Shown in pieces: positions 23,451-34,564 of a stretch of DNA of 64,000 nt; position 1 is the first letter of the stretch; every line of letters starts with the position of its first letter. The notes below the pieces were generated by a model. That model saw only the letters and a program-made list of their open reading frames with translations, searched no databases and was not told the DNA's origin. The DNA is from Nymphaea colorata (Eukaryota; Streptophyta; Magnoliopsida; Nymphaeales; Nymphaeaceae), in NCBI RefSeq assembly GCF_008831285.2, contig NC_045139.1, positions 13,064,354 through 13,128,353 on the forward strand, written 5' to 3'. Made by a program: the position numbers and the translations under genes.

Positions 23451-25060
23451 TTTCTTTTTTCACCACTTCGTACTTGGTGGCAGCTTGTCATCCACTTTGT
23501 TAATGCATTTTTCATTTTATCTGCTCTTTGAACTCTTAGTTGAGTCATGTGCCATGCATTCAGGATGTCCCTTGTGCTTCTTCATCCCCTAACAAAAATG
23601 TGGGAACCTCCTTGAGAACAAAGTCACCATGTGGTTAGTTAACATACCAAACACTTGTTAGGTCTATGAATTAGGTACCTTCAATGCCCAATCAAGGCTC
23701 ATCTACTAGACTTTGTCCTTCTTGGTCTACCACCTTTCTAAGGCACCTCTTGTCCTCCTCCCTTCACAATATTTAGAAGCAACTGTACGGAGCCTTAGGT
23801 TGCATGCTTCTTCACCACAAGCCTGCTTCTTTTTCATTGCCTAGACTTTCTTCCATTGATACTCTCCATGCCTGGTAGCCGCGAATGTATGAACAAATTC
23901 ATTTGGTGAATAAGCCAACGAAAGGCCCGTTTGATACATAGGCCCCGCACACTTGTGGAGCTATGGCAAACACATAACCTATTTCCTGCATACAGAAACA
24001 GTCGTCAAGAACATTTGCCTACCAATAGCCTGAATGGCGAAGGCCCCTCCTACATATGCGGGTGAACGCGTCTGTAGCCTCTGTCCTGTGTCCATCTGTG
24101 TAAGCAGGCCTGCCGGCAATCTCGTCACCCATGATGAAAAGTACAGGGTCCAACAACTCAGTCGGAAAGTGCATTCCCCGGCAGTTTCTATCTCCAGTGC
24201 AAGTGGCACGGAAGGGTGAGAAGGAATCACCATGAATGTTTGCTTGCTAGCATCCTTGTGTACTTACCAAACTTCGCCTCAGATCATCCTCCCTAGAATC
24301 TCGTATGATGAGAAAGCTTTTTATAATGGCAGAGAGCTTGAGCTCCTTCATCTCTACCGAAAATTTCTCGACATATATGAACATTTATAGGAGCTCTCGC
24401 ACACACACAGAAGGATGTTCTAATCTTTCCTGAGGGGCGCTTACACAAGAAGAAACACACTCACTCACACACACAGAGAGAGCAACAATGGGGACGGGAG
24501 ACTACTTGAATTAGAGGCATTATCCAAAAAAATAAAACACAAAAAACAGAGTAACAAAAGAAACAGCATGGAACAGAATCCCGTAGCAAAAAACTTACCA
24601 AAACAAACAAAGAGACCAATAAGATTTTGAATCGGGTAGTTTATCCCCGAAGAAACAAACAACGAGAATAAGAAAAAAGGAAGGCAGTAAACTCAAAAAG
24701 TGACGCAAAAAGATGTCGTAAATTCATAACAAGGAGAGGAAAGGAACCAACCGGAGAAAAGCTGGAGGTGTTTATGGTAAGGAGAGAGATCTCGTCGACC
24801 TTCGGCCTGAATACGGCAAGCTGCGCATTAGCAGAAGAAAGTGAAAGACGTCGATCACAAGGAGATAGCTGGGTCCGGTCAGGTAAGAAGGACTTGTAGG
24901 AGGAGAAAGCGATCCCAAACGTGAAACCGTCCGATTTCTGGATAAGGGTATCAGCGCAAGGTTGGAAGACGCTGTTGGTGTCGGCGTCAACAACTGCACA
25001 CGCCATAATCCCGATGAACAAAGAAAGCAGGAAGGCGCGGTCACCCCTAATCTTCCCCAT
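17510..25060 (-). CDS. Secreted plant protein of the Expp1 type, 3 exons
   Basis: Seen: exons 25060-24752, 18021-17914 and 17821-17510 on the minus strand join in phase 0 into 242 residues, all with GT..AG junctions. Residues 1-26 form a signal peptide (charged start, then FLLSLFIGIMACAVV, cut near VDA). The middle has SLSSANAQLAVFRPKVDE and YGGYMVAFAGQKYAARS. Exon 3 is cysteine-rich (DGCASCSGKSNFVCLNGQDC) and ends SLYGLYSNLKNSLTSQYNNFF. There is no membrane tail or GPI signal. This matches a conserved plant family that I recall under the name Expp1; its biochemical role is unknown to me. ATG 25060 directly precedes the signal peptide. Intron 1 is 6.7 kb and carries a dolichyldiphosphatase piece, a TRIM and a hAT-like MITE; intron 2 is 92 bp. 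Inferred: functional, apoplastic or secretory. Confidence 0.8.
18857..19331 (+). pseudogene. Truncated dolichyldiphosphatase (LPP-gamma type), lacks last catalytic motif
   Basis: Seen: 157 codons from ATG 18858, with HVRYQRGDSLGLFLAW, VFISLGGFFSHFIFRREL, the first phosphatase motif K-x6-RP (K68 to P76) and the second, PSSH (91-94). Known: these enzymes remove phosphate from dolichyl diphosphate at the ER for N-glycosylation and need a third motif, SRxxxxxHxxxD, with the nucleophilic histidine; they are about 220 residues long. Here the match stops around PWPL..YS, just at the third motif, and the reading ends in unrelated residues. There are no introns in the piece. It sits antisense in intron 1 of the Expp1-like gene. 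Inferred: an inactive truncated copy, possibly retrocopied. Confidence 0.75.
19658..20135 (-). mobile_element. Second TRIM element, complete LTR-internal-LTR
   Basis: LTRs at 19658-19856 and about 19933-20135 match the TRIM LTRs of 5.4-6.0 kb but are more diverged. The 76-bp internal part holds, on the minus strand, TGGTATCAGA next to the LTR and a purine tract AAAGAGAG before the other LTR. Nothing is coded. It is in intron 1 of the Expp1-like gene. Confidence 0.8.
20262..20425. repeat. Palindromic GAGCTCGAGC-type repeat block
   Basis: A dense run of CTCGAGCTCG, GAGCCGAG and CGACTCGGCTCG motifs in both orientations. Such blocks are common as ends of non-autonomous DNA elements in plants. 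I could not define matching ends or a target duplication. Confidence 0.5.
20756..21516. mobile_element. Non-autonomous hAT-like element, 761 bp, family B
   Basis: Exact 8-bp duplication CTTAGTGG at 20748-20755 and 21517-21524. Inverted ends: CAATGTTGTA left and CAGTGTTGTA right (reversed), typical of hAT. The inner borders are packed with GTATCG/CGATAC units, about 60 bp on the left and 200 bp on the right, the latter including palindromic GTATCGTACGATAC. The centre is AT-rich with three TTTCACAATGGAAAT-like short repeats. No transposase is present. The dense end repeats could be transposase binding sites (inference). Confidence 0.85.
21525..24640. other. Rest of Expp1 intron 1, no gene recognised
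   Basis: I see no supported gene. A (CT)n microsatellite is at 23407-23448. The 22.6-23.3 kb stretch has long open frames on both strands but no recognisable domain. A more gene-like block at 23980-24230 on the minus strand was not identified. Confidence 0.35.
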
Positions 25061-25126
25061 CTCCTCCAGAGAGAGAAAGAAGGCTCTGGTGGGTTGGGTG
25101 GAGGGGGGTATACAATATGGGGGCAA

Positions 25127-27522
25127 TCAGTGCCGAATTCTCTCCTTAGTCTTGACAGTAGAAGCAAAAGCACGTGATCCCCGCTGGCTGAAATTAAGCA
25201 GAATCGTTTGGGCCGCGCAGCTCGTTGAGTAGTTATTGATGTGGCATACGGACCCGAAGGACGTGGACCGTGAACAAGGATGGTATTGGTGTTGCATTTC
25301 ATTACATTTCAGATTTAAATGCCCTTTGAAACATATGAATCCAACGTCAACCATCCTTCAATTTAGTTAAACTTTGTTTGTAAGTGAGTAAGGTTTATCG
25401 GTTCAAGTTTTCACTTAACTTCTTATCCCCTTAATTACAGTCCAAGTTTGCTTTTAGTGTTCCACCATACTTCAACTTGCACGTCAATGACCCTTTATTT
25501 GAATTTTATTTGGATTAAAAAAAAATTCAAAATAGAAACCAACTTTGTAATGACTTCCACTCCAACTATTGCACTGGTTTTGCACAAAATTTAATTTCTC
25601 ATATGAAGGATTTTACTTTCATCCTTAGCTTGTTAAAATTTACACTTACACTTCGCTTCTGCCATTCGGACACATAAATCTAGGATCTTCAAGTCTCAAA
25701 GGACCACGCTTTGTAAACCGTTTTTATTTTCCAATAGGAATTGAATAAAATCACCACAACCAAACTATAAATATTTTAAGTTCAAACGCGACACTGTCTA
25801 CAAAGGAAACGATTGCAATACTTAAAAAAAGCCTGTGCATCCACAACTACGGAATCAAATCAAGGGGTAAAACTCTCTCTCTCGACACATTTGTGAATAA
25901 AACGCTGACCTGATGAAGCACCTGTGCTGAATTTATGTTTATAGTGTCTTAATATTTTTATATTGTGTATAACCGTATACGTACTTAATCCTCTTTTCTA
26001 CCAACGGTGTGGATCTTCAATTAAAAGAGAAATCGAGAGATAGACTTACCAGTCCTGATATCATATTTATTTAAAGCAAAGGTTCGGATTAGAAATACTT
26101 ATAAAAGGAGTGCCTAACTTTTGGTGCAATAAGGAGCAGATGCTCCATTTCCAATTTTTTCATTTAATTGCCTATTGCTTACTTAACAAGCAATGAATGC
26201 ATCACGCCGTTAAGCTGACATTGGTAACCAAGGGTCAGTTTCTAAAAATAGCATTTTCACCCTCTAAGCATCTCAAGGCAGCAAGCATTGCCAGAATGAA
26301 GAAAATTCTAGTCGGAAAGCACAAAAGCAGTAGGTTTAGCAAAGACATTGTTGTGACAAAGGAACAGGCTGTGGCGATCCTGTTTCAGTTACAGAAGATG
26401 AAGCACGAAGGGTAAGTTGAGAGTTTGAGAGTATTATAATTCTCAAGTTGATATTCTTTTATTAGATTGCAGTCATATTTGCATGGATGAATGGATGGTG
26501 ATAGGCTTGTCTTAAGCTTTTTTATGATTATGATAAATGGATTATTCTTTGCTTTGTGACATGCAAAAACGCATAAATTTTCAGATTTTGTTAACAAAAA
26601 CGATTGAAACTAGCAAGCTGAACTGTTTGATATACCGACCCTTCTTAGAAATGTTAATGCTTAATTACCTGTTTCAGCGGAACTTATTTCTAAAACACGT
26701 GAACTATTGATGTCTGTGGATTTCCAACAAAAACTTTAGATTTTCAATAACCTGCTTTAGTTGTTTACGTTGACGATCTTCGGTGGTGTTCCTCTCAAAT
26801 GCATACCTAGGCGAAGATAAGAGCTACTGCTATCGGTTTATTTAGAACTATATGTGGTTAAGAAGAATAAAAAATCTAAAAGGAAAATGACATTCGTGAA
26901 AATGAAAAACAAAATTAAATTTTACCACCAAAGAGAAGCAAAAGAAAAAGCTAATACTTGAAAATATGATTAGAATGAGAAAGAGAGAGTCATTCCATGA
27001 TGATAGAACTCAACCTATGAGGAAAACAATTGTTTGAGATGAAGTTAGAGGCATACAGGACAAATCAGATGCTCTGGATGGCAGTGCTATTTGTGACAGA
27101 GAAATAGAGCAACGACTGTGCTACTTTGGTGCTATAGGAGAAATGGTGACGAATAAATATTAGGAAAGAGGCGAAAAAAAAAACATGGTTTGTGAAGGGT
27201 AAAATGGTACTTATCTCTTAAGCCTCACAGTTCCATCTTCGCAGTCACAAAAGGGGGATCTTTCTTTTTCTTTGGGTGGTTGAACATGTGCTTAACCTAA
27301 GCAGTAAAATAGGAAACTTAAAACTGGAGCATATATTTGTTAATAGTTAATACTCTTAAGGCCAGGCATCCTAAGACATCCTTCTGTAAATATCTAAGTT
27401 AAATACACATCCTAGTTACTTTCTTCCTCTCCTGACCTGAATCCCGAAAGCGTGCGTGGCCACAAAGCAAGCTGCCCATAAATGGAGCGGAAGAAAGGAT
27501 AGATCTTTAGCCGACGCATTGC
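25127..27522. other. Upstream of the Expp1-like gene, one possible exon
   Basis: The first part must hold the minus-strand promoter of the gene starting at 25060. Otherwise AT-rich, with no repeat family recognised. One open segment with a strong donor is listed separately at 26197-26411. Confidence 0.4.
26197..26411 (+). other. Possible orphan 5' exon, unidentified
   Basis: An ATG-started frame of 71 codons and a splice base, lysine-rich and hydrophilic (SPSKHLKAASIARMKK, RFSKDIVVTKEQAVAIL), ends at a strong donor GTAAGT (26412-26417). The composition looks genic, but I recognise no family and found no partner exon. It may be chance or a gene relic. Confidence 0.25.
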
Positions 27523-27623
27523 GATGATTGATGCGCAAACGGATGGAAGTGGTGGACACGAGGCCAAGATGATTGACGCGCAAATGGATGGAAGTGGTGG
27601 ACACGAGGCCAAGATGATTGACG
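27523..27623. repeat. Tandem duplication, 45-bp unit
   Basis: Unit GATGATTGA..GGCCAA at 27523-27567 and 27568-27612 with two differences, followed by the first 11 bases of a third unit. The 45-bp length keeps frame, but no gene is recognised here. Confidence 0.9.
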
Positions 27624-28138
27624 ATATCTGTTCGGCACAACTCACAAACCACGCCCTGAAGGCAGCGGTCAGGCCGCCGTGAAGACTATCCTGTCCGCAA
27701 GCGCAAAGGTAAACAGGCAAAGATATAGGAAACCAAAATAGTTGCAGGGAAGGGAATGAGCCCACTGACATACACATGCGCATAAAATAACCATCCTAGA
27801 TGGAACCGAAAGTAAAGCGGGATCATTCGCCCGCAACAGAAAAGAGGGAGACCGTGGAGATGATGGGGATGAGGGCCAAGGTTAGGTGGGTTGGGAAGAG
27901 GAAGCAAACAAACATGTATCCACAATCTGAAATTTTATATAAATCTATCAGCAGGAGCAACAACCAGGAAGAAAGAGGAAGACAAGGTAAAGGAGACAGA
28001 CGGTCGGAACACACACGACTCCAGGCACCGCCGCACCAGACCACCATCCAAGCCCCCACTTCTTCATCAATCGAGCATTAGCGTCGACGAGAGAGAGACA
28101 GACAGAGAGAGTTTTTCTATCCTCATCATCCTGGGGCA

Positions 28139-29008
28139 CTAATCCTGGAATATGAAAGAGTCTGCGAGCTTGAGCAGCGGGTTGAGGCAATATGGGGAAA
28201 ACTTGCAGGCGAAGAAGTTGGAGAAGCCGGTGGCGTTGGAAGGGCGGAGACGCGGATGAGGGAGGGCCTGACTTCGTCGACACCGTAGGTGTGGGGGTGG
28301 CCCCCGGTGCTGCCCGTCCAATTGACGTGGGTGAAGGTGAACGGATGGCACCCGAGGGGTCCTCCATGTTGAGCAAGGTTGGGACGTGGGTGAAGGTGAA
28401 CGGATGGCACCCCGAGGGGTCCTCCATGTTGAGCAAGGTTGGGAAGTAGTGCTCCTCTGGGTAGGACGACTATAACCTCAGGCAGGGTAGCCCAAACTTG
28501 CGCCAAAGCCGCCGGTTCTTGATCACTAACAGTGCGTGTTCCCTTGTCAGGATGAAGAATTGTGAAGCTAGAAAAGGGCACCTCAGGCATCATCACGTCC
28601 CCTCCCCTTGCCGTATACCTCGCCCACAACCCAAGCTCGTCGTCCAGGATCTCAATGAAGCTCGTAAACCAATTTGAAGGGGAGCAGGAAGAAGGAGGAG
28701 AGAAGAGAGAGCTGTAGATGAAGCGGAAAGAATGCAGGGGAATGCAATGCTGGGAGACGAGAGCGAAGAAGGCGTTGGATTCGTCGTCTATGAGTGCAGC
28801 CACGAGGAGCCGGCGAGCGGCGGAGATAAGCGTAGGAGAGGAACACTCCGTCCGCTTCCCTGGAATGAATCATCCCCGGAAGACACCGCTTGAACGGGTT
28901 GAGATGGCGGGAAGGGTCAGCGTGGACGTATATGTTGTACAGCTGGTGGTTTCCCGGGCCGAAATACAGGTCAGAGTCGGTGAGGAAGAGGAAGGCGATC
29001 TTGGGCAT
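28139..29008 (-). pseudogene. GT14 (core-2/I-branching, BC10-like) glycosyltransferase pseudogene
   Basis: Seen on the minus strand in order, across frames: PKIAFLFLTDSDL, LYNIYVHADPS, DDESNAFFALVSQHCIPLHS, FIEILDDELGLWARYTARG, MMPEVPFSSF, PEEHYFPTLLNMEDPSG, HPFTFTHVNWTG, GGHPHTYGVDEV and the ending FSPYCLNPLLKLADSFIFQD. These are hallmarks of plant GT14 proteins, Golgi membrane enzymes related to rice BC10. Breaks: small deletions after FLTDSDL and after PEVPFSSF, several frame changes, and a 59-bp tandem duplication that repeats the LLNMEDPSG segment. The N-terminal membrane anchor was not found. Inferred: dead. Confidence 0.8.
28324..28442. repeat. Tandem duplication inside the GT14 relic, 59/60-bp unit
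   Basis: Units at 28324-28382 and 28383-28442 are identical except for one extra C in the second. The difference shifts frame, and the second pass of LNMEDPSG is read differently from the first. Confidence 0.95.
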
Positions 29009-29046
29009 TGCCGGTGGAGGAAGGACCTGCTGCCGCTGTCGATGGT

Positions 29047-29344
29047 GGGTGGCCGTCGTTGCAAACGCCTGGGTGGCCGTCGTTGCAAACGTCGTTACAG
29101 CACGTCAAGAGGGCAACAGCTCGTCGGGCAATGTGATAAAAACGGGTGGCGGCTTCGTGGGAAGGACTCGGGGGCGACCATGGACGGGCACCGACAGGAG
29201 CAGAGCAAAGGGAAGGACGAAAGGGTAAATGAGCATGGTCATTTGTCCCCTTCCCTTAAACCGGTAGATTTGCAGATGGTGAGGCGGTCGGCGATCTTTC
29301 CCTTAGACCGGTAGATTTGCAGATGGTGAGGCGGTCGGCGATCT
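29047..29344. repeat. Two further tandem duplications (24-bp and 47-bp periods)
   Basis: GGGTGGCCGTCGTTGCAAAC occurs at 29047 and 29071. A 47-bp unit at 29251-29297 is repeated at 29298-29344 with one base difference. Both lie just upstream of the GT14 relic start on its minus strand. Confidence 0.9.
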
Positions 29345-30696
29345 TCCTTCACTTCTCTAAGTGGTGGCTGCTGATAGCATCTCTCTCTCCTTGCTGATTG
29401 CAAAGGACAGGAGGAAGAGAGCACGTTTGTTTGTTAAAGCAAATTTCCTTTGTTTTTAGTTTATTTCTCCTCTCTAATTGTGCAACCAGAATAATCAGAA
29501 CATGTATGGATTGAATGCCGTAAATCTCAACTATCGCGTTTCCGCCAATCCAAACGGCATCCCCTGCACGCGTAAACAAGGCCCAAAAATAGTGAGCCGC
29601 CGAAAGGCTTCTTATTTGGTCCGATGGCAAAGCATTTAGACCTGCCGCTTTGCTTAAAAAATGTAGATACACCCACCACCACCTTGCTCTTTTTCAAATC
29701 CTCCTTCCCACACAAGCATACGTTTTATCTTTTTCTATTCTCGTTGGTGGAGTGAGGGTAGAGTTGGTGGAGTGAGGGTAGAGGACATTCCGGCGCCTCT
29801 CCCCCAGTAGAATTTGGTCCATTGGACGGGGCATTTTTGTGGCTTACTCCATCATCCGCGATATCAGTTGCAATTGGTTCGGACTTGCAAAGGAGAACGG
29901 TGCACGTACAGATTACAGAACAGTAAAAATAGTAAACCTGACTTCCGCCCATGGACGCGGGATGAAACACGTGACCCGTATACATCACTACCAAAGCCCG
30001 TGCGAGAGACAGCAGCATCTATCACTCGTTCATTCATCCATCTCCTCTAACCATATATTTTATAACAGCCAATAACGGGCTTGCTCTTTTATTGCCGACC
30101 CAAACAATTCCTCGAAATCTGAAACGAAGCCGACTTTCCCCATTCCGCGGAAAGCCGTCATATGCATAGGTGACAAATTACAAGCAGAAGCTGGAGCTAA
30201 ATCAACAACCCTCAGATACCCCAAACCCTCGCAACAGAGACTCAACTATCACATGAATATGATTCACATGCCCTACTTAGCTGTGTCTCCTCGATTCATC
30301 CACCTTGCTCTTCACACTTCGTACGGTCGCCAAATTTTTTAGCCTTTTTCCTGTTAGCTACCGTCCTATTAGGAGCAACCATGGGTTTCCCAGCTCCAAC
30401 ACCTCTTGTGGCTGTATAGCAGAAAGAAAGAAACAATCAGTAGAACGACCCACTTGTGATTATCACTGGTACAAAATAAAAGGTAAATCATCTCTCTCTC
30501 GATATATATATATATATACACACACACTCTCTCTCTCTTCTGAATTTCTGTCCAGTCCAATCTCTTACAACACACTACTCAATGCAATCCACCAATCCAA
30601 CTGTGACGAGGATGGTTTAGTAGAGGACAAAGGAAAATATATATATAATCATAGCCAACCACGATGGCGTAAGAGATTCCATCTAGAACAGCCCTA
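29345..30696. other. No gene recognised; short tandem repeat
   Basis: A 20-bp tandem duplication GTTGGTGGAGTGAGGGTAGA is at 29743-29782. A short AT/CT microsatellite lies at 30500-30538. Open frames on both strands show no known domain. Confidence 0.4.
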
Positions 30697-32053
30697 ACGT
30701 GGACAGGGAACTTTGAGCAGAAAAGGGACAGTATAACAGAATTAGCAGATGCTCACCACTGTTTGGGAGGGACAACCGCTTCTTTACATCAGTATCTGCC
30801 TGTCTTTGTCGCTCCTCGGTTGCTCATGGAACGAACACCAAGAGCACGACCAAAATCAGCTTCCCCAGTTGCTTCCTCCAAGGACGACTTAGGTTTTGGC
30901 TTCCCTCTCAGCATGTTGGTGACAGCAGAAGTAGCAGCAAGCTTGCCAGAAGATGATCCACTTCCATCAGTTTGAGAAGGATGTGCTTTCTGGTTGGAGC
31001 CACTGGACCGAAAGACAGGTTTTTTTGGCAGCAATCTTAAACGAAGAGACATCAGCATGTCCATTTTCTTTAACCATCACACCATCTCCAGTACTTGTAT
31101 CTATGAAGCGGTTTTCCCAAGGACGAACAGCCATCCAGCGCTCTAACCGGTTCCAACCCCAGTTGTTTTTATCTTGTTCAAAACTTGCATGCACTGCAAC
31201 TTGCCTGAATCCTGCTTGACACTGTGAATGGACAAAATTTGGCATGATGGCCCATGTCAGCTTACAATGAAACTGATCATGAGAACTTAGAAGTCAACAG
31301 CAGCTAAGACAAAAATAGACAGACCACAGAATGTGCAGAGAGTTTCAGCGCAGAAGCAGCTACTCCACTAGATAGTAGCATAACAGAATATCTACAAAGG
31401 GCAAGCTCTCTAGCACAGAAGAAGCTCATATTGTATATAATGCATCTCAATAGTTCCGTTTACATGAATATGAAACGTAAACTCTGACAACTGCAAACTC
31501 TTCAAGAAATCCATTTTGATCAGCATATGATTGCCAATATCTAAGGTCAGCTAAGAGAAGACAAGAGCTATGAAAGTCGCAGCATATCAACAAAGCACCA
31601 AAATTCAGTTGATATTTTTTATAGCGACTACAAGGAAGAAGATGAAAAGAATCTCTAGTCATTCTATTATTTACTTGTCATTTGATCAATTTCACCAATT
31701 TTGTTTTATCACAATATTAGTAAAACTATTTAAACACCAAGCTGACACCCTGCAGTTGGGTCAAGCCTTTACTATGAAGATTTCCATGAAGGCAATGACA
31801 AGGAAATAATCAGATTCGTTTTGTTAGCCTCTCATGTACACATCCTGGAAACAACAATTGCCACCAGGGAATGCCACATGATAAACAATGATCAAATATG
31901 CATAAAGACTCTTTCAGACCATCATTTGTAACAACTCACTTGATGAATCGGCGCATATGCCATGGCTCTCTCGCTCTTTGCAGAAGCCTCCTGCCGTTTC
32001 AGTTACTTGGCTTGAATTTCTTCAACAGATCCAACACTATCATACCTACCTTC
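30697..32053 (-). pseudogene. IQD (calmodulin-binding IQ67-domain) pseudogene, last two exons
   Basis: Exon 32053-31940 reads SVEEIQAK, then a stop (32005-32003), then AMAYAPIHQ, with good splice sites. Exon from 31221 reads CQAGFRQVAVHASFEQDKNN, WGWNRLERWMAVRPWENRF and DGVMVKEN, then KKPVFRSSGS.., KPKPKSSLEEATGEAD, RSMSN and KKRLSLPNSGE. Breaks: the in-frame stop, one extra base in a T7 run at 31020-31026 (plus strand), and a lost base after RSMSN near 30829. IQD proteins are plant scaffolds that bind calmodulin and microtubules. The upstream exons with the IQ motifs were not found in the window. Inferred: 3' remnant, not functional. Confidence 0.8.
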
Positions 32054-32782
32054 CTGCACGAAGGAATCATCATTAAAAGGCCTTTTGCAATTAATAATTA
32101 ATGGCATCAACCTATTTTGAATATTTAGGTATCTGGAACCAAACAAACATAAACAGTTAGAATTAATGAGACATGCACATTCAAGTATTGTGCTATGGTA
32201 ACATGTTGCTTAAAAATTCTTTACCATTTCCTAACCTTTTCTTGATTGTCCAAACCTTAGATCCAAAGGTTCGATTTAACATAGGACTCACCTTAGATAC
32301 ATGGTTCTAATAAACTGCATACTTGAGAACCATGGGTTGAAAATCTTTGTTCGATTCAAACCCATGGACCTCAAACCGAACCATGGGTTTGAATCAAATA
32401 TATCTACAAGCATACACATAATATATCTACAAGTGGTCGAAGTGCACCGCCTAGCCTGTAATCGCCTAGCCTGTAATCAAATATATCTACAAGCATACAC
32501 ATAATGCCTGACTTAAAATCCATGCTGCTTGCACTTAGCATATGAAATACCCTAGCAATCCTTCAAGCAAATCAAAATATCAGTATGGATATCATAGATG
32601 TTCTATTTTTGTTGAATCCCAAAGAAATTAAATAAGTGAAGATACTTTCATCAAGCAACCTATCCAATATTTTGATCTTGAAATATATCATATAAATAAC
32701 TACACGGAATGTCATAATTCAATAAATGTTTAACATTTAACTTGTTGCATGTTTGTATGCATGCATTTGCATGTGTGTGTGT

Positions 32783-32820
<38 letters not shown>

Positions 32821-34560
32821 AGGGGGGGGGGTTGTGTGAAGAAGTATTCATCGGGCATTTAAAAGCTTATTTGTTTCCGATAAAATGCACAGTTTACCAA
32901 TTTTTAGTTACCTTTACTCAATTTTGAGGCTTTTGCCAGTTCATGCAGGTTGATGATGATATTTGGCATTAAAATTAGTAGACCATTCAGCAATTACTAA
33001 TAATATTATGGTTATTATCTAACATTCCTACTCCATAGACATGTCAGTGATTAATTGTTAATCACCCTTGGAATGTGCATTATAATATTTATCACACGTG
33101 ATTCATAATTGCCATGATTCAAAACTGTAAGCTCACCATGTAGTTTCCACATGTAATCAGACAAAGCAGAGACTCGCTTTAGAAATCCATCGCCTGATTT
33201 ACAGCAACCTCTTAAAACTAGATAGGTATACAAATGGCATCAAGGATTTGACATATTTATAGTGTGTTCGAATCAAGACAGCTTATGGGCAAGTTAGGAC
33301 AACATACTTGATAACAAGAAATTAGATTTACCAGAAATGCTCAGAAAGCTGTTTGGATATACATCGCAGCTTGTCCCTCTCTGGCGTTCTGTTTTAGTAG
33401 TTGATTAGCACAAGGGGCATCTTGTGATTAGGTAGAGGTATTAGAGATGGACTGGACACCAAGCTCAGTAGCCCCCAGATTAATGCACTTTTATCATTTT
33501 ATATTCCTCTTGCAGATTTCAGTTAACTGCTGTTTACGGTGCCAAAGATTGAACCAGAAGATGCCTGTGGCATTCATCTCGTAGATTCAGGAAAACAAAA
33601 AGATGGTGAGAGCACATCAAGAAAATAACAGATTGGAAGGAATGATCATGTGATGAATAGCATGTCATCAATAAACAGGTACAATGAGTGTTCCACTGAA
33701 AAAATGACCGAACCCAATGCAGCAAATTTTTTATATGCTAGTTACTGGTCTAAGAAGACTGCAACAAACCTAGAGAATGGGACATATCAATATTTATTTT
33801 TAGTACTTTCTGAGTGATCCAATTGGAGAAAACATATTAATCCTTGTTACTTTAAAGATCAGTTAGACTTGCTATATCCACAAAACTGATGAAAATCGAA
33901 GATGCAAAGAAAGCAAAGCATATCTACCCTTGTCATTTTAAAGATCATGCACACATACTATATCAAAAAAGCTGATAAAAGTCAGAGATGCAACAAAACC
34001 ACACACAAATAATGGGATTTTGAACAACACCTACAAATAGGCACAACCAACATGGCAGTAGCTCATCTGCCACAGCTAAAAGTTGAGCAGCTGAAAAATC
34101 TCCTGCCTTGAGTAATACAAAAATAAATATAAAGTGTGTTTGGGATATTGCATTTATGCATCTCAACACACTCTGAAGAGTCAACAATGTCTTTTAACAA
34201 TGAATGCTTGGTCACAGACTCTCAGCAGTCAATGGCTGACTGGACTTTGTTGCCTCTTCTAGTACGTATTGAAAATAAAAGAAACATCTTATTCAAATTG
34301 AAGAACTTTTCTATAATATGACCAATTAAATTGATCTGAAAAATAATCTGTATCAATATGACAGGTTGCAAAACTATATATGAATACCCACATCCAGGTA
34401 TGACAGGACAGAGAGTAGGCATTAGGGTGTCACATGACAGCACAACTGACTAGCAACCAAAAAAAAATCCACTTATACACTCGAACAAGTCCTGCAGACA
34501 AGGCAGTTGATAGCAAAAAGGCGAGGCAGTTGATAGCAAGAAGGCGAAACCAAACCTGTG
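32054..34560. other. No gene recognised; GT microsatellite
   Basis: AT-rich sequence upstream of the IQD relic. (GT)n at 32771-32819 is followed by a G run. Short local duplications occur at 32395-32500. IQ-motif exons were looked for on the minus strand and not seen. Confidence 0.4.
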
Positions 34561-34564
34561 TTTT

